34,477 nucleotides of DNA from Chloroflexales bacterium (GTDB lineage: Bacteria > Chloroflexota > Chloroflexia > Chloroflexales > Chloroflexaceae). The stretch covers positions 1-34,477 of the forward strand of contig JAKSDJ010000034.1 in assembly GCA_022360155.1 (NCBI GenBank), in the 5' to 3' direction. Position numbers and translations under genes: made by a program. Position 1 is the first letter of the stretch. Each line of letters opens with the position of its first letter. Below are positions 15,033 to 24,979 of this stretch, piece after piece. Below the pieces are notes generated by a model. The model ran no database searches. It was not told where the DNA came from and saw only the letters and a program-made list of their open reading frames with translations.

Positions 15033-17213
15033 TCACGGTCGTGGCCTTGGCTCGACCCGCGGATTCGCCTGCGCCCCACGCCCATTGGGTTGGTAGAAAT
15101 GTTGCCCCAGCGTATTCAGGTTTTCTTCGGTCAGTGCTTGCAGCGACCCAATGAGTGTGTCGAGCGTAGCCTCGGCTGTTTGCGGCGATTCATATGGGGC
15201 TATGTAAGCAATAATGATCGTGTCGGTCGGATTATTCGGTGGATTGATTACCACAAGGTGCATGTCTGGATAGGGGACTTCTTCAGCTCTCACCAACCGA
15301 TAACGAAAGCCGTTGGCTACACGTTCCTCACTTTCAGAGTTGGCAAAATCCGCATCTGAGTCTCTAACGACTATCAAGGAATGAAATGGGCCTTCGTAAA
15401 AGACAGACCATTCCTCACGATTACTATTGAAAACCGCACCGCGGATCGCCGGATCGGGGAGCTGGGATGGGATATAGATAGTCTCATCGGTAACGCGTAG
15501 CGCCTCGTCAAGCGAAAGCGGTGTTTGATCGAAGGAATAAAGATGAGGAAATCTTACACTAAACAATTCTGGATACGTTAATTGCGTATCCGCAGGTGTT
15601 AGCGTAAAAAGATTGGTAGGTGTAATCGCCTCAATTGTGACAGTTGTAGCGCGCCAGGGATGCTGCACAATCGCCGTGCTGTCGCTCTGCGCCACCACGG
15701 CGACGTCGAGCAAGGTGTAAGTTTGGAGGTCGATTGTCAGAATGATCTGCGATGGGGCGGGTTCCGGAGGTGTATTTCTCGCGCCGCCAAATCGTTCAAA
15801 GTGCGGCGGGAAGGGTTGGTCGGTCGTATAGGTCACCATCTGCGCTTCGCGGCCATCGATATTTGTGCCGCCCAAGGTTGCTAGTTCCGCATTGCTAGCC
15901 TGGGCCAGGTAGAAGTGCCCCAGGTCGAGCGGGTTTATTGCGAAGTGATTGGGTCTTCCGATCGGTGAAAAATCCGGCTGTTGGCGTAGCGTTGGCAAGA
16001 AAGCGGCCAGTTCTTGCGCCGAGGTCGTTACATCGAGACCAACGCTATGCACCCGCGATCCTGAGAGGTCGTAACGCAAGCGGAATTGCACCTGGCTCTC
16101 GCCATCGGTTGCAAGCGCATACATTGTTTGATCGGCTTCTTCAGCAGTCACAACAACTTTCACGCGGTTGGGCGAGTCATAATCATACCACCGCTCCAGC
16201 GACCAGCGCTGCCCATAAAGTTCACCAGCAAAGACTTCGTGCAAAAGCCCCTGTTGTACGGGCGGATGTTCGAATCGATGGATCGCAGTTTCGACCAGTT
16301 CGTCGGGCGTCAGGGTTGCTGTCGCCATCACAGATGCCGCACCGCGAGACTGGTTGCGGGTGAATTCCGGGATGATCAGCAGCAGGAGAACAATCAGAGC
16401 GACGCCGCCGACCGCCAAAAAACGCAACTGTTTCGGGTTGAGTGTTCGGGAGTGCGGCTTGTCTATGTTGTCCAGCAGTCGGTCGTTCAGGTCTGGCGGC
16501 GGCGTGGCGGCATAGAGGAGTGGAAGCGCACGCTGCAGCAACGAGTCGGTTGCAAGCAAGCCGTCGCGGACTGCGCGGGCTTTCGCGCTCGACAAGAGCA
16601 AGGCGCGGGCTCGCACTGCTGCGTCACCCTCCAGTCGCCCGGCCAGAAACCGCGCAATCCGAAGGACCATTGTGCGCTCGGTTGTGGCCGGAATATGCTC
16701 CAAGGCCAGCGCTGCCGTGCAGCGCAATTCGATAAGCGCCTCGATGGACGACTGTATCGTTTTGCCTGGCTCTGGCAGCGCTGCGCCCTCAGGTATGGCG
16801 ACAGCATCAGCCGGTAGGCCCAGGAGAGTGTGCAAGCCCAACTGGAGGCGCGCTTCCGGCGATGCGTCCGCCAGAACCTTGAGCAGTGTTCGCGCTTTAT
16901 CTGCGGAGAGATTGGCTCGTCCCACTGTGGCCAGATCGGGTTTCCAAGCCTCTGTACTCCGTTTCAACCTGGCCAGCCAGCGTAGCGGACGCCGCTTTTC
17001 ACCCTGGGAGGGCAACAAGGCGCGCGCCAAGTCCAATTCCGGATCCGTAGCTGTCGGCGAGAGGTTGGCAAATGCCGCGATGAGGCGTTCGGCAGCGGCG
17101 GATGGTGATCCTGTAACGAGCAAGGCCAGACGGTAGAGCCGATCCTTGTAGTGGATAATGATGTCGCGAGTGACGTGCGCGGCGGTTTCGCCGTTATGTG
17201 GTGTTGTGAGCAT
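15033..17213 (-). CDS. Sigma-like N-terminus, TM helix, RseB/LolA-like exterior
   Basis: I cannot name this 726-residue protein. Residues 20-50 (HYKDRLYRLALLVTGSPSAA, then AERLIAAFANL) resemble the start of an ECF sigma factor region 2. The following 200 residues are helical and could mimic sigma domains, but no clear -35-binding helix-turn-helix is seen. A membrane helix follows at about 265-284 (LRFLAVGGVALIVLLLLIIP). The outer part (about 300-710) is rich in beta strands, with ILTIDLQTYTLLDVAVV and IYIPSQLPD...GAVF. These recall LolA/RseB and DUF4367-type sensor domains that sit outside anti-sigma factors. A one-protein envelope sensor is a reasonable inference. It ends in a Pro/Arg tail. 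It lies 270 bp after bchH, separated by a terminator, so it is probably transcribed alone. Confidence 0.8.
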   Translation of the reverse strand: MLTTPHNGETAAHVTRDIIIHYKDRLYRLALLVTGSPSAAAERLIAAFANLSPTATDPELDLARALLPSQGEKRRPLRWLARLKRSTEAWKPDLATVGRANLSADKARTLLKVLADASPEARLQLGLHTLLGLPADAVAIPEGAALPEPGKTIQSSIEALIELRCTAALALEHIPATTERTMVLRIARFLAGRLEGDAAVRARALLLSSAKARAVRDGLLATDSLLQRALPLLYAATPPPDLNDRLLDNIDKPHSRTLNPKQLRFLAVGGVALIVLLLLIIPEFTRNQSRGAASVMATATLTPDELVETAIHRFEHPPVQQGLLHEVFAGELYGQRWSLERWYDYDSPNRVKVVVTAEEADQTMYALATDGESQVQFRLRYDLSGSRVHSVGLDVTTSAQELAAFLPTLRQQPDFSPIGRPNHFAINPLDLGHFYLAQASNAELATLGGTNIDGREAQMVTYTTDQPFPPHFERFGGARNTPPEPAPSQIILTIDLQTYTLLDVAVVAQSDSTAIVQHPWRATTVTIEAITPTNLFTLTPADTQLTYPELFSVRFPHLYSFDQTPLSLDEALRVTDETIYIPSQLPDPAIRGAVFNSNREEWSVFYEGPFHSLIVVRDSDADFANSESEERVANGFRYRLVRAEEVPYPDMHLVVINPPNNPTDTIIIAYIAPYESPQTAEATLDTLIGSLQALTEENLNTLGQHFYQPNGRGAQANPRVEPRPRP

Positions 17214-17415
17214 AATGTTAATGGTGCTGTTGTTCCAGAGCTTTGGTTTCCAACGAGCTCTTTCATGCTACCACAACACGTCAACTGACGCTGCTCAGGA
17301 TTCGCGATTATAGATGAGAAATTGATGAATCTCCGCCTCACGATGCGGGAAATGGAGTCCTGGGATTGCAGGTGTTTGCCTGCTTTTGGGGCATTGGCAA
17401 AGGAAAAAGTTGGCG

Positions 17416-17464
17416 CCGATAGGCGTCGATGCGTTAGGTATCTGTTTCAATCGACGCCTATCGG
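17416..17464 (-). terminator. Rho-independent terminator of bchH
   Basis: Perfect 15-bp arms (17416-17430 and 17450-17464) enclose a 19-nt loop. The structure starts 20 bp after the bchH stop, and on the minus strand it is followed about 10 nt later by CTTTTTCC. This is the clearest terminator in the window and separates bchH from the sigma-like membrane protein downstream. Confidence 0.75.
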
Positions 17465-17484
17465 TATTCCTGGGTAACGCGAGG

Positions 17485-20400
17485 TTATGCGCCGCTTTCG
17501 TGAACGGCGATTCCTTCCAGTCGATCCTCCAGGTCGGAGTAGATGTCACGCAAGGCTTCCAGCGTCGACTCATCCGCCTCCCAGAAGCCGCGGCTGTTGG
17601 CTTCGAGTAGCCGTCCCGCCATCGCCGCTGCGGCGTGGGGGTTGAGTTGCGCCAGCCGTTCGCGCATTGTCTCGTCGAGCAGGTAGGTGTTGGCAACGCC
17701 CTGATAGACCCAGCCCTCGACGGCGCTTGCAGTCGCGCTCCAGCCGAACGTGTTGCTGACCCGCGTCTCAATCTCGCGTACGCCTTCGTATCCATGGGCT
17801 AGCATCCCCTCGAACCATTTGGGATTGAGCAGTTTGGCTCGACTCTCTAGGCGCACCATGTGCTCCAACGACTGGACCCGGTTACCACCGGGTACAGCAA
17901 ACGCCTCGCTGACCAGAACCGGCGGTCGTTTGCCGCGCAGGCTCTCGACGCTCTTGGTGACGCCGCCCAGATATTCATAGTAGTGGTCGATATCGCTGAT
18001 GCCTAATTCGACGCTGTCTATATTCTGGAACGTAACATCCACCGTCGCCAGCGCGCTCGCGAGCAAGGAGCGCGATTCGCACCAGCCTTCGCGGGTGTCG
18101 AACGCGAAGCTCTTGCGGTTCATGAAGGCGTCGCTGAGTTGCTGCTCGTCTTCCCAGGTGCTGCTTTCGACCAAATGGTTGACATTAGCCCCGTAACTGC
18201 CTGGCGCATTGGAGAAGACCCGCGCCGCAGCTTCGTCGAGCGAAATGCCAAGCTCGGCGGCCTGGGCCAGGGCGTGTTTGCGGACGAAATTCTGCGCGGC
18301 AGGCTCGTCGGCGCTTGCCGTCAGACGCGCGGCTTTGTCGAGCAAAGCGACCTGGTGGGCCATGAGGTCGCGGAAGATTCCGCTAACCGTGACGACCACA
18401 TCGATGCGTGGGCGGCCCAATTCAGCCAATGGAATCAACTCAATATCGGCGACTCGCCCCAATTCGTCGAGGATCACGCGCGCGCCGAGCAAGGCTAGGG
18501 TCTGCGCGATACCTTCCCCATCGGTCTTCAAGTTGTCGGTGCCCCAGAGCACGATTGCCACCGTTTCAGGCAGCTCGCCCTGGTCGCGGGCGCTGCGCTC
18601 CAACAGTTCGGCAACCAGCCGCGCTCCCGTGGTTTGGGCCATCGGCGAAGGGATGTGGAAGGGGTCCAGGCCGTGGATATTGCGCCCGGTCGGGACGACC
18701 GCCGGGTTGCGGACCACGTCGTTGCCCGGCGACGGCGGAATATAGCCGCCTCGCAACGCGCGCAGCAATCCCTCAATCTCCTGCTCGTTTACAATCCGCC
18801 CCAGCAGATCGCCAAGGTAATCCCAAAGCGGTTTGAGCGTCCCAGGGCGGATCTGCGCAGCGGTATGCAGATATTCGTCGACCGATTTCAGCGCTTGGAA
18901 TTTGGCAACTGGATTGTCCGCCGCAAATCCCAAATCCACAAATCGGTTGATTGCTTCGCGTACAATGCCATGTACCTGTTCCCAGCGCTGTTGGGCGGCT
19001 GGGTCGTGCTTGAGGCGCGCACAGAGGTTGGCATAGTCCCAACCTAGCCCGTGCGCCACTAGATGTGGCAGCGGCAAACCCTTCGGGTCGGGTCGCGCAA
19101 ACGCAGCGACCAGGCCCAGAATATCGGCGCGTTCGCTCGCGGCGGGCGGTGTGCCTAGGACGTGGAGCCCGACTGGGATCATGCGCTGCTCGATCTGGAG
19201 CAACTCATTGGCAAGCGCGGCGACGTAGGCTTCGTCGCCGAGCGGCGCTTGCGCATCGGCGCTGTCGTTCGTTTCATTGAGGCGCTGGTTTCCGATCTCT
19301 AAGCGCTCGGCTTGGAGGCGAATATCTTCCAGCAACTCGGGATCTGGCTGCTGGCGATAGCGATCGATGCTGTCCTTGAGCAGACGCAGCCCTTTGTAGA
19401 GCCCGGCGTTTTGCACCGGGGGAACCATGTAGCTGATCAAGGTCGCCGCACTACGCCGCTTGGCAATGCTGCCCTCGCTTGGATTGTTCACGCAGTAATA
19501 ATAGAAGTTGGGCAAGCTGCCGAGTAGCCGTGCAGGCCAGCAGCTATGAGCCAGGCCGGCCTGCTTGCCGGGCATGAACTCGAGCGCGCCGTGGGTGCCA
19601 AAGTGCAGGACCGCATCAGCCCCAAACACCTTATCGAGCCAGGTGTAGAAAGCGGCGAAGCCATGGTGCGGCGCGGCGTCCTTGGCCATCAGCAGGCGCA
19701 TTGGGTCACGCTCATAGCCAAAACTGGGCTGGATGCCGACAAAAACATTTCCAAAATGTCGACCGAGAATATAGAAGCTTTTGCCGTCGTTGAGCAGTTC
19801 GCCGGGCGCGCTGCCCCAGTATGGCTCGGTATCGACATAGGCCGGGAAGAGCCGCCGGTAGTCTTCGACGGTCAGCCGATCGGCGACGTTGCCGTCCGTA
19901 CCGTAGACCAGCGCATTCCCCTCGACCAGCGCTTGGCGCAACGCCTCGGCGCTGGCCGGCAACTCGACGTTGTACCCTTCGGAGTGCAGTTCTTGGAGCA
20001 GCCGGTAAATACTCGCAAAGACATCGAGGTACGCAGCCGTCCCCACATTGCCCAGAGTCGGCGGGAAGCTGAACAACACGATGGCAATTTTCTTCTCGCT
20101 ATGGGGCTTGCACCGCAGGGCCACGATCCGGGCGATGCGCTCGGCTGCCAGTTCGATCTGGCGGGGAAGCGCGAGAAACGTATCGTTCTCAGCGCTGGGG
20201 CCGCTGTAGACCCATGGTTCGATAGCGCCATCGAGTTCGGGCAAGGCTATATTCATTGCCAGTTGCACTGGCAAGAGGCCACGGTCGTCGTGTTGCCAAT
20301 CTTCAACCCGCTGGAACACCAGCGGGATCAGATCGACAAACGGCACATCGAGCGGGTCAAGCACCTTCAGGGCCTGGTCGGGTTGACTCGCCGCCGGCCC

Positions 20401-21414
20401 GCCAACCAGGGCGAATCCGGTCGTGGTGACGAGGATGTCAATCGTTGAGCGAACGTTCTGCGCCGAGTGTGGTTCGCGGGCTATAAAAAACTTCTCAATC
20501 GCCTTGCGTCCATCGAGCCCAGCGCTATAGGCCATGCGCACTTCCAGGCCGCGCGTTTCGAGGGCGCGGGTCAACTGCGCAAGATGGTCGATTTTGCCGC
20601 TCAGGGCGAGGGCGCGCAGCGTGAGTAAGCCGACCGTGCCGGATGTCGTTACAGCACGGTCCTCCTGCGCGTCGGGGCGCTTCGAGAACTTGGTTTTGTG
20701 GCGCTTGGCCGCCTTATTGCGTTCAGCCCGCCACTTTTGATACGCCTCAAGACTCTCGAACGGCGCCGCAGCGTCGGGATGAAATAACGCGGCGTCGGGA
20801 TACACCAACGGATCTTCGATGGGCAGGCGTCCTTTGTAGCCCGGCACGTAGCGTTCAATCAGCATGCACAGCATCCGCCGCAGGTTTTCGGGCGAGCTGT
20901 GGGTCCAGTACTGGTGGATCGCGATATAACTATGGAGATCGCGGGCCTTGCCAGGCAGATACTTGAGCATCTTGCTCATACCGCGTACCAGAGCCATTTG
21001 GCGTTGCGCTTCGCCGTGGCCGTGTTTGGGGCGAAAGGCGCGCATCAGACGCTGGAGCGGCGAGCCGCCTTTGCCGGCGCTCTCATCGTCGCGCTGCTTC
21101 AAGACAAACTTGCCAATGCGCGTACTGCGGATGAGCACCGGGTTGCTCATGATCATACAAACTGGGGCGCTGGTTTTGGCCAGCAAGCGCTCCAGCGGGC
21201 GAACATACTCCTCGCCGAATAACATCGATCCGAGCACGAAGTCGGCGCGTAGCAGATCCTGTTCGAGGCGTTGCCAGTCTTCGTCCCGCTTGAGCGAGGG
21301 CGCATTATAGAAGTTGATATTGAGCTCAATACCGTGATCGCGCCGGATCATGACGGCTGCTTCTTGGAGCGCCACGCCGGTGCTGGTTTCAAGCGCCATA
21401 ACAATGAAATGCAT
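17485..21414 (-). CDS. bchH: Magnesium chelatase subunit H (BchH)
   Basis: This 1309-residue protein is the porphyrin-binding catalytic subunit of Mg-chelatase, of the CobN/BchH family. It binds protoporphyrin IX and receives Mg2+ with ATP energy from BchI-BchD. Family landmarks are GSMLFGEEYVRPLERLL (62-78), the central conserved block HFGTHGALEFMPGKQ (604-618) followed by LGSLPNFYYYCVNNPSEG, and the C-terminal APGSYGANVNHLVE and DEQQLSDAFMNRKSFAFD. Length is within the family range. AAGGGGG lies 6 nt before the ATG. Green and filamentous phototrophs often have several BchH paralogues (BchH, BchS, BchT); which one this is cannot be settled here. A terminator follows directly, and the glycine cleavage genes lie upstream on the same strand after a 222-bp gap. 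Confidence 0.95.
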   Translation of the reverse strand: MHFIVMALETSTGVALQEAAVMIRRDHGIELNINFYNAPSLKRDEDWQRLEQDLLRADFVLGSMLFGEEYVRPLERLLAKTSAPVCMIMSNPVLIRSTRIGKFVLKQRDDESAGKGGSPLQRLMRAFRPKHGHGEAQRQMALVRGMSKMLKYLPGKARDLHSYIAIHQYWTHSSPENLRRMLCMLIERYVPGYKGRLPIEDPLVYPDAALFHPDAAAPFESLEAYQKWRAERNKAAKRHKTKFSKRPDAQEDRAVTTSGTVGLLTLRALALSGKIDHLAQLTRALETRGLEVRMAYSAGLDGRKAIEKFFIAREPHSAQNVRSTIDILVTTTGFALVGGPAASQPDQALKVLDPLDVPFVDLIPLVFQRVEDWQHDDRGLLPVQLAMNIALPELDGAIEPWVYSGPSAENDTFLALPRQIELAAERIARIVALRCKPHSEKKIAIVLFSFPPTLGNVGTAAYLDVFASIYRLLQELHSEGYNVELPASAEALRQALVEGNALVYGTDGNVADRLTVEDYRRLFPAYVDTEPYWGSAPGELLNDGKSFYILGRHFGNVFVGIQPSFGYERDPMRLLMAKDAAPHHGFAAFYTWLDKVFGADAVLHFGTHGALEFMPGKQAGLAHSCWPARLLGSLPNFYYYCVNNPSEGSIAKRRSAATLISYMVPPVQNAGLYKGLRLLKDSIDRYRQQPDPELLEDIRLQAERLEIGNQRLNETNDSADAQAPLGDEAYVAALANELLQIEQRMIPVGLHVLGTPPAASERADILGLVAAFARPDPKGLPLPHLVAHGLGWDYANLCARLKHDPAAQQRWEQVHGIVREAINRFVDLGFAADNPVAKFQALKSVDEYLHTAAQIRPGTLKPLWDYLGDLLGRIVNEQEIEGLLRALRGGYIPPSPGNDVVRNPAVVPTGRNIHGLDPFHIPSPMAQTTGARLVAELLERSARDQGELPETVAIVLWGTDNLKTDGEGIAQTLALLGARVILDELGRVADIELIPLAELGRPRIDVVVTVSGIFRDLMAHQVALLDKAARLTASADEPAAQNFVRKHALAQAAELGISLDEAAARVFSNAPGSYGANVNHLVESSTWEDEQQLSDAFMNRKSFAFDTREGWCESRSLLASALATVDVTFQNIDSVELGISDIDHYYEYLGGVTKSVESLRGKRPPVLVSEAFAVPGGNRVQSLEHMVRLESRAKLLNPKWFEGMLAHGYEGVREIETRVSNTFGWSATASAVEGWVYQGVANTYLLDETMRERLAQLNPHAAAAMAGRLLEANSRGFWEADESTLEALRDIYSDLEDRLEGIAVHESGA

Positions 21415-21549
21415 ATGATCCCCCTTCTCTGAAAGATCTTCACACGGATAGCGCTATACTATCACACTCCTCGATATAACGTGGAACGTTGGAACGTTCA
21501 TCTCCACATCTTCTCATCATTTCTGCGTCTCCTGCTGGCGTCTTCAAGC

Positions 21550-21589
21550 AAACACCGCAGACGCTGCGGCGCAGACATCTCCGGTGTTT
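21550..21589. terminator. Hairpin between gcvPB and bchH
   Basis: Arms AAACACCG (21550-21557) and CGGTGTTT (21582-21589) surround a second inner hairpin CTGCG-C-CGCAG. The structure lies about 50 bp past the gcvPB stop and 135 bp before the bchH start. On the plus strand it is followed by TTTAAG, but on the minus strand, where the genes lie, no T-run follows. Termination of the gcv transcript is possible but unproven. Confidence 0.4.
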
Positions 21590-21636
21590 TAAGTGTTTAG
21601 GCGGCAAATGAGCGATACGGGTGCGCTACCGGCAGA

Positions 21637-23109
21637 TCACCCATCGCGTAGTTGCGCAAACTGCTCGGCGTTGTAGCGCAATACGGGTTGGCGCGCGGCG
21701 CGCACCTCGTCAAGGCGACGGGCGGGCGCTTTGGTCGGCGCTTCGTGTAACATTTCAGGCGTCTCGACGGCCTCGTGCGCAATGTCGCGCATGGCCTGAA
21801 CAAAAGCGTCGAGGTTGCGTTTGGTCTCGGTTTCGGTGGGCTCGATCATCAGCGCCTCGGGAACGATCAGCGGGAAGTAGATCGTTGGCGGATGGAAGCC
21901 GTAATCGATCAGCCGCTTGGCAATGTCCAGGGTGCGCACGCCCTTTGATCTGGAGATTTGGCCTTTGAGAACGACTTCATGCATGCAGATCCGGTTCACG
22001 GCGGGCGGATAGATTGCGCCCAGTTGAACCCGCAGATAGTTGGCGTTCAGCACCGCGATCTCCGAGACTTCGCGAAGGCCGGCGGCGCCCAGCGTACGGA
22101 TGTAGGTCCAAGCTCGCACCAGCATGCCAAAGTTGCCGTGGAACGCTTTCATACGCCCAATACTCTTGGCAGGGACGAAAAACTCGTAATTGCCGTTGCT
22201 GGCTTGACGAACGTTGGGGCCAGGCAGGAAGGGTGCGAGTTCAGCGGTGCAGCCGACCGCGCCGCTGCCTGGACCGCCGCCGCCGTGTGGCGTGGTAAAC
22301 GTCTTGTGCAAGTTGTAGTGCATGAAGTCGAAGCCCAGTTCGCGCGGCTTAGCGATGCCCAGGATCGCGTTGAAGTTCGCGCCATCGCCGTACATTAAGC
22401 CGCCCGCTTCATGCACGATCCGGGAGACCTCGGTGATATGCTCCTCGAAGAGGCCAAGCGTATTGGGGTTGGTCAGCATCAGGCCGACAGTGCGCGATGA
22501 GAGTTTGGCTTTGAGGTCATTAAGATCAACATTGCCGCGCGCATCGCTTTTGACTTCAATTACCTTAAATCCGGCCATCGCCGCCGTCGCCGGGTTGGTG
22601 CCGTGGGCCGAATCTGGCACTAGCACTTCGTTGCGTTCGGTGTCGCCCCGGTCGAGGTGATAGGCGCGAAAGACCAGGATTCCGGTGAATTCGCCCTGGG
22701 CGCCGGCAGCCGGTTGTAACGAAACGGCGTCAAATCCGCTAATTTCGGCCAGATCGCTTTGCAATTCGTACATCAGCCGGAGCGCACCCTGGGACAGCGT
22801 TTCATCTTGCAAAGGATGGGCGGCAGCAAAACCGGAGAGCCGGGCAGCCTCTTCATGGATCTTGGGGTTGTATTTCATTGTACACGAACCGAGCGGATAC
22901 ATGCCGGTGTCGATACAAAAGTTGCGCTGGCTGATGCGGGTAAAGTGGCGGATGACCTCAGGCTCGCTCAACTCAGGGAAATCGGCGAGGTCATCCTGAC
23001 GCAGCAGATGTGCCGGCAACGCCGCAGCCGGCACATCCAACTCCGGCAGGTTTGCGCCTTGCTTGCCTGGCGCGGAGAGCTCATACAGCGGTGGTTCATA
23101 AGTATTCAT
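21637..23109 (-). CDS. gcvPB: Glycine dehydrogenase (decarboxylating) subunit 2
   Basis: This 490-residue protein is the PLP-binding half of the two-part P protein, which decarboxylates glycine and loads the aminomethyl group onto GcvH. Family blocks are FCIDTGMYPLGSCTMKYNPK near residue 65, QPAAGAQGEFTG, PDSAHGTNPATAAMAGF, and NLHKTFTTPHGGGGPGSGAV, in which the Lys is the PLP Schiff-base residue. The C-terminal tail after the IEPTETETK block is somewhat variable in the family. It is the last gcv gene in transcription order, 288 bp after gcvPA across a repetitive spacer. The ribosome site GAAAG is weak. Confidence 0.96.
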   Translation of the reverse strand: MNTYEPPLYELSAPGKQGANLPELDVPAAALPAHLLRQDDLADFPELSEPEVIRHFTRISQRNFCIDTGMYPLGSCTMKYNPKIHEEAARLSGFAAAHPLQDETLSQGALRLMYELQSDLAEISGFDAVSLQPAAGAQGEFTGILVFRAYHLDRGDTERNEVLVPDSAHGTNPATAAMAGFKVIEVKSDARGNVDLNDLKAKLSSRTVGLMLTNPNTLGLFEEHITEVSRIVHEAGGLMYGDGANFNAILGIAKPRELGFDFMHYNLHKTFTTPHGGGGPGSGAVGCTAELAPFLPGPNVRQASNGNYEFFVPAKSIGRMKAFHGNFGMLVRAWTYIRTLGAAGLREVSEIAVLNANYLRVQLGAIYPPAVNRICMHEVVLKGQISRSKGVRTLDIAKRLIDYGFHPPTIYFPLIVPEALMIEPTETETKRNLDAFVQAMRDIAHEAVETPEMLHEAPTKAPARRLDEVRAARQPVLRYNAEQFAQLRDG

Positions 23110-23305
23110 AGGAGACTTTCTAGTTGATCCTCAATAGCTCGCCGTTGAGCTACGTGACATTCTCTCTTGTGTGTTGCGGATAGTATGGCAATTCTACGGA
23201 TTGCTGTGTTTCGTATTCGACAACTGCTTTTCAGGTTGGACGCTGTGCTCTACACACACCGTTGCATACAAACGAACTCGCAGCGATCGACTCAGAAGAG
23301 AGGAA

Positions 23306-23397
23306 CCGCCAATACACGCCGATGTACGCCGATAGAAACGTGCTAACCTGTCAACGTGCGAACGTGCTAACCCCTGTTCTGAGCGCAGCGAAGGATG
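23306..23397. repeat. Word-repeat spacer between gcvPA and gcvPB
   Basis: The spacer repeats cgccgat-type words (acacgccgatgtacgccgat), then aacgtgctaacc words three times with variation (aacgtgctaac, tcaacgtgcg, aacgtgctaac). It ends with TCTGAGCGCAGCG (23378-23390), the same 13-mer found in the inverted repeat at 24980-25065. The words continue up to the gcvPA stop codon (gctaacctgctac), so the 3' end of that gene may have been overwritten by the repeat. Confidence 0.5.
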
Positions 23398-24759
23398 CTA
23401 ACCTGCTACATCGGCGAATGCGGCGACCAAAGCGTCGATCTCGGCCTTGCTGTTCATCTCCGTGACACAGAGCATCATCGCATCGCCCAATGCTGGCTCG
23501 TCGCCGGAAAGGTCGTAGCCGCCGATGATGCCCCGTTCGCGCAGGGCGGTATTGATCGCGGCGACCGGGTGGGGGCACTGTACAACAAACTCCTTGAAGA
23601 AGGGGATCGTATCGTGGACCTGGAAGCCCGGCAAGCGCCCAATTTGGGCGGCGGCATAGTGGGCGCGGTGGTAACAGAGTTCGGCGACCCGGTGCAGCCC
23701 TTGCTTACCTAGCAGGCTCAGGTAGACAGTTGAGGCGAGGGCCATCAAGCCCTGGTTCGTGCAAATATTGCTTGTGGCCCGTTCGCGGCGAATATCTTGC
23801 TCGCGGGCGCGCAGGGTCAAAACATAGGCCAGTTGGCCGTCGACATCCCGCGTGACGCCAACGATGCGCCCGGCAATCTTGTGGACATATTTCTGCTTGC
23901 AGGTGAAAATCCCCAAATACGGCCCGCCAAAGTTGAGTCCCAGGCCCAGCGGTTGACCTTCGGCGGTGGCAATATCGGCGTCTATCTCGCCCGGCGTCTG
24001 GAACAACCCCAGCGCAATCGGATCGAAGTGGACCGCCAGTAACGCACCAGCCGCATGGACTTGATCGGCGATCCCGCGCAGATCATGGAGCCGACCCAGG
24101 AAATCGGGCGACTGCACAATCACTGCCGCCGTTGTGTTGTCAACCTGGTCCAAAGCGTACCGCAGAGCGGCATCAGGAGCCTGATCGTTGCTCGCGGGTT
24201 GCTCGTCGCCGACGATTGTGATGTCGAGGGCTTGCAGATAGGTGCGCAGCACCGCCCGGTATTGCGGATGCACGCTGCGCGCGACAACGATTTTGCGGCG
24301 GTTGCGCCCGATGTTGAGCGCCATCATAGCCGCTTCGGCAATAGCTGTGCCGCCGTCATAATGCGAGGCGTTGGCGACTTCCATGCCGGTCAAACTACAG
24401 ATGAGAGTCTGGTATTCGAAAATTGCCTGTAGCGTGCCCTGGCTAACTTCGGGTTGGTAGGGTGTATACGCTGTGTAGAATTCGCTCCGGCGCAAAATCT
24501 GGTCGACGGCGGTGGGGACGAAGTGGTTGTAAGCGCCTGCGCCGAGGAAGCAGTTATGGGTCAGGGCGTTGGCGTTGGCATTACTCAAGCTGTGCAGCTC
24601 GCGGATCAACGCCGGCTCAGAGAGCGGCGCAGAAAGATTGAGCCGGGGGAAACGCAGTTCTGTCGGGACATCGGCAAAGAGCGCCTCGACCGACTCGACG
24701 CCGATTGTTTGCAGCATTTCTGCACGCTCGGCAGGCGTGATAGAAGTGTAGTGAGACAT
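23398..24759 (-). CDS. gcvPA: Glycine dehydrogenase (decarboxylating) subunit 1
   Basis: This 453-residue protein is the N-terminal half of the P protein, partner of GcvPB. Recognisable blocks are FLGAGAYNHFVPTAVDQIL near residue 72, YTAYTPYQPEVSQGTLQAIF, NASHYDGGTAIAEAA, and a C-terminal GLMALASTVYLSLLGKQGL. The two-gene P protein is common in Chloroflexota, archaea and many Gram-positives, unlike the single-chain enzyme of enteric bacteria. GGAG precedes the ATG by about 8 nt. It lies 330 bp after gcvH, a long gap for an operon, filled by an inverted-repeat element. Confidence 0.96.
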   Translation of the reverse strand: MSHYTSITPAERAEMLQTIGVESVEALFADVPTELRFPRLNLSAPLSEPALIRELHSLSNANANALTHNCFLGAGAYNHFVPTAVDQILRRSEFYTAYTPYQPEVSQGTLQAIFEYQTLICSLTGMEVANASHYDGGTAIAEAAMMALNIGRNRRKIVVARSVHPQYRAVLRTYLQALDITIVGDEQPASNDQAPDAALRYALDQVDNTTAAVIVQSPDFLGRLHDLRGIADQVHAAGALLAVHFDPIALGLFQTPGEIDADIATAEGQPLGLGLNFGGPYLGIFTCKQKYVHKIAGRIVGVTRDVDGQLAYVLTLRAREQDIRRERATSNICTNQGLMALASTVYLSLLGKQGLHRVAELCYHRAHYAAAQIGRLPGFQVHDTIPFFKEFVVQCPHPVAAINTALRERGIIGGYDLSGDEPALGDAMMLCVTEMNSKAEIDALVAAFADVAG

Positions 24760-24979
24760 GATAACTCCATTGGGGATTTCGGATTGAAATTCTTATTGAA
24801 AACCCAACATCTAAAATCTAAATTACTCGCACGCTCAGTTGCGACGCTCCGGTACATCTAATTGTGACGAATGCAAGGTCATCTCAAGCGTTTGGGTTAC
24901 AGATATGTCATTGGACTGCTGCTAATACCTTATAGCCTGTTAGGATTTCAATCCTGATGCAGATGACAGTGCTTCTTCC

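Noticed and set aside
16250-16290. tRNA-like TTCGAATC word
   Set aside because: It lies inside a long coding frame and has no surrounding cloverleaf arms.
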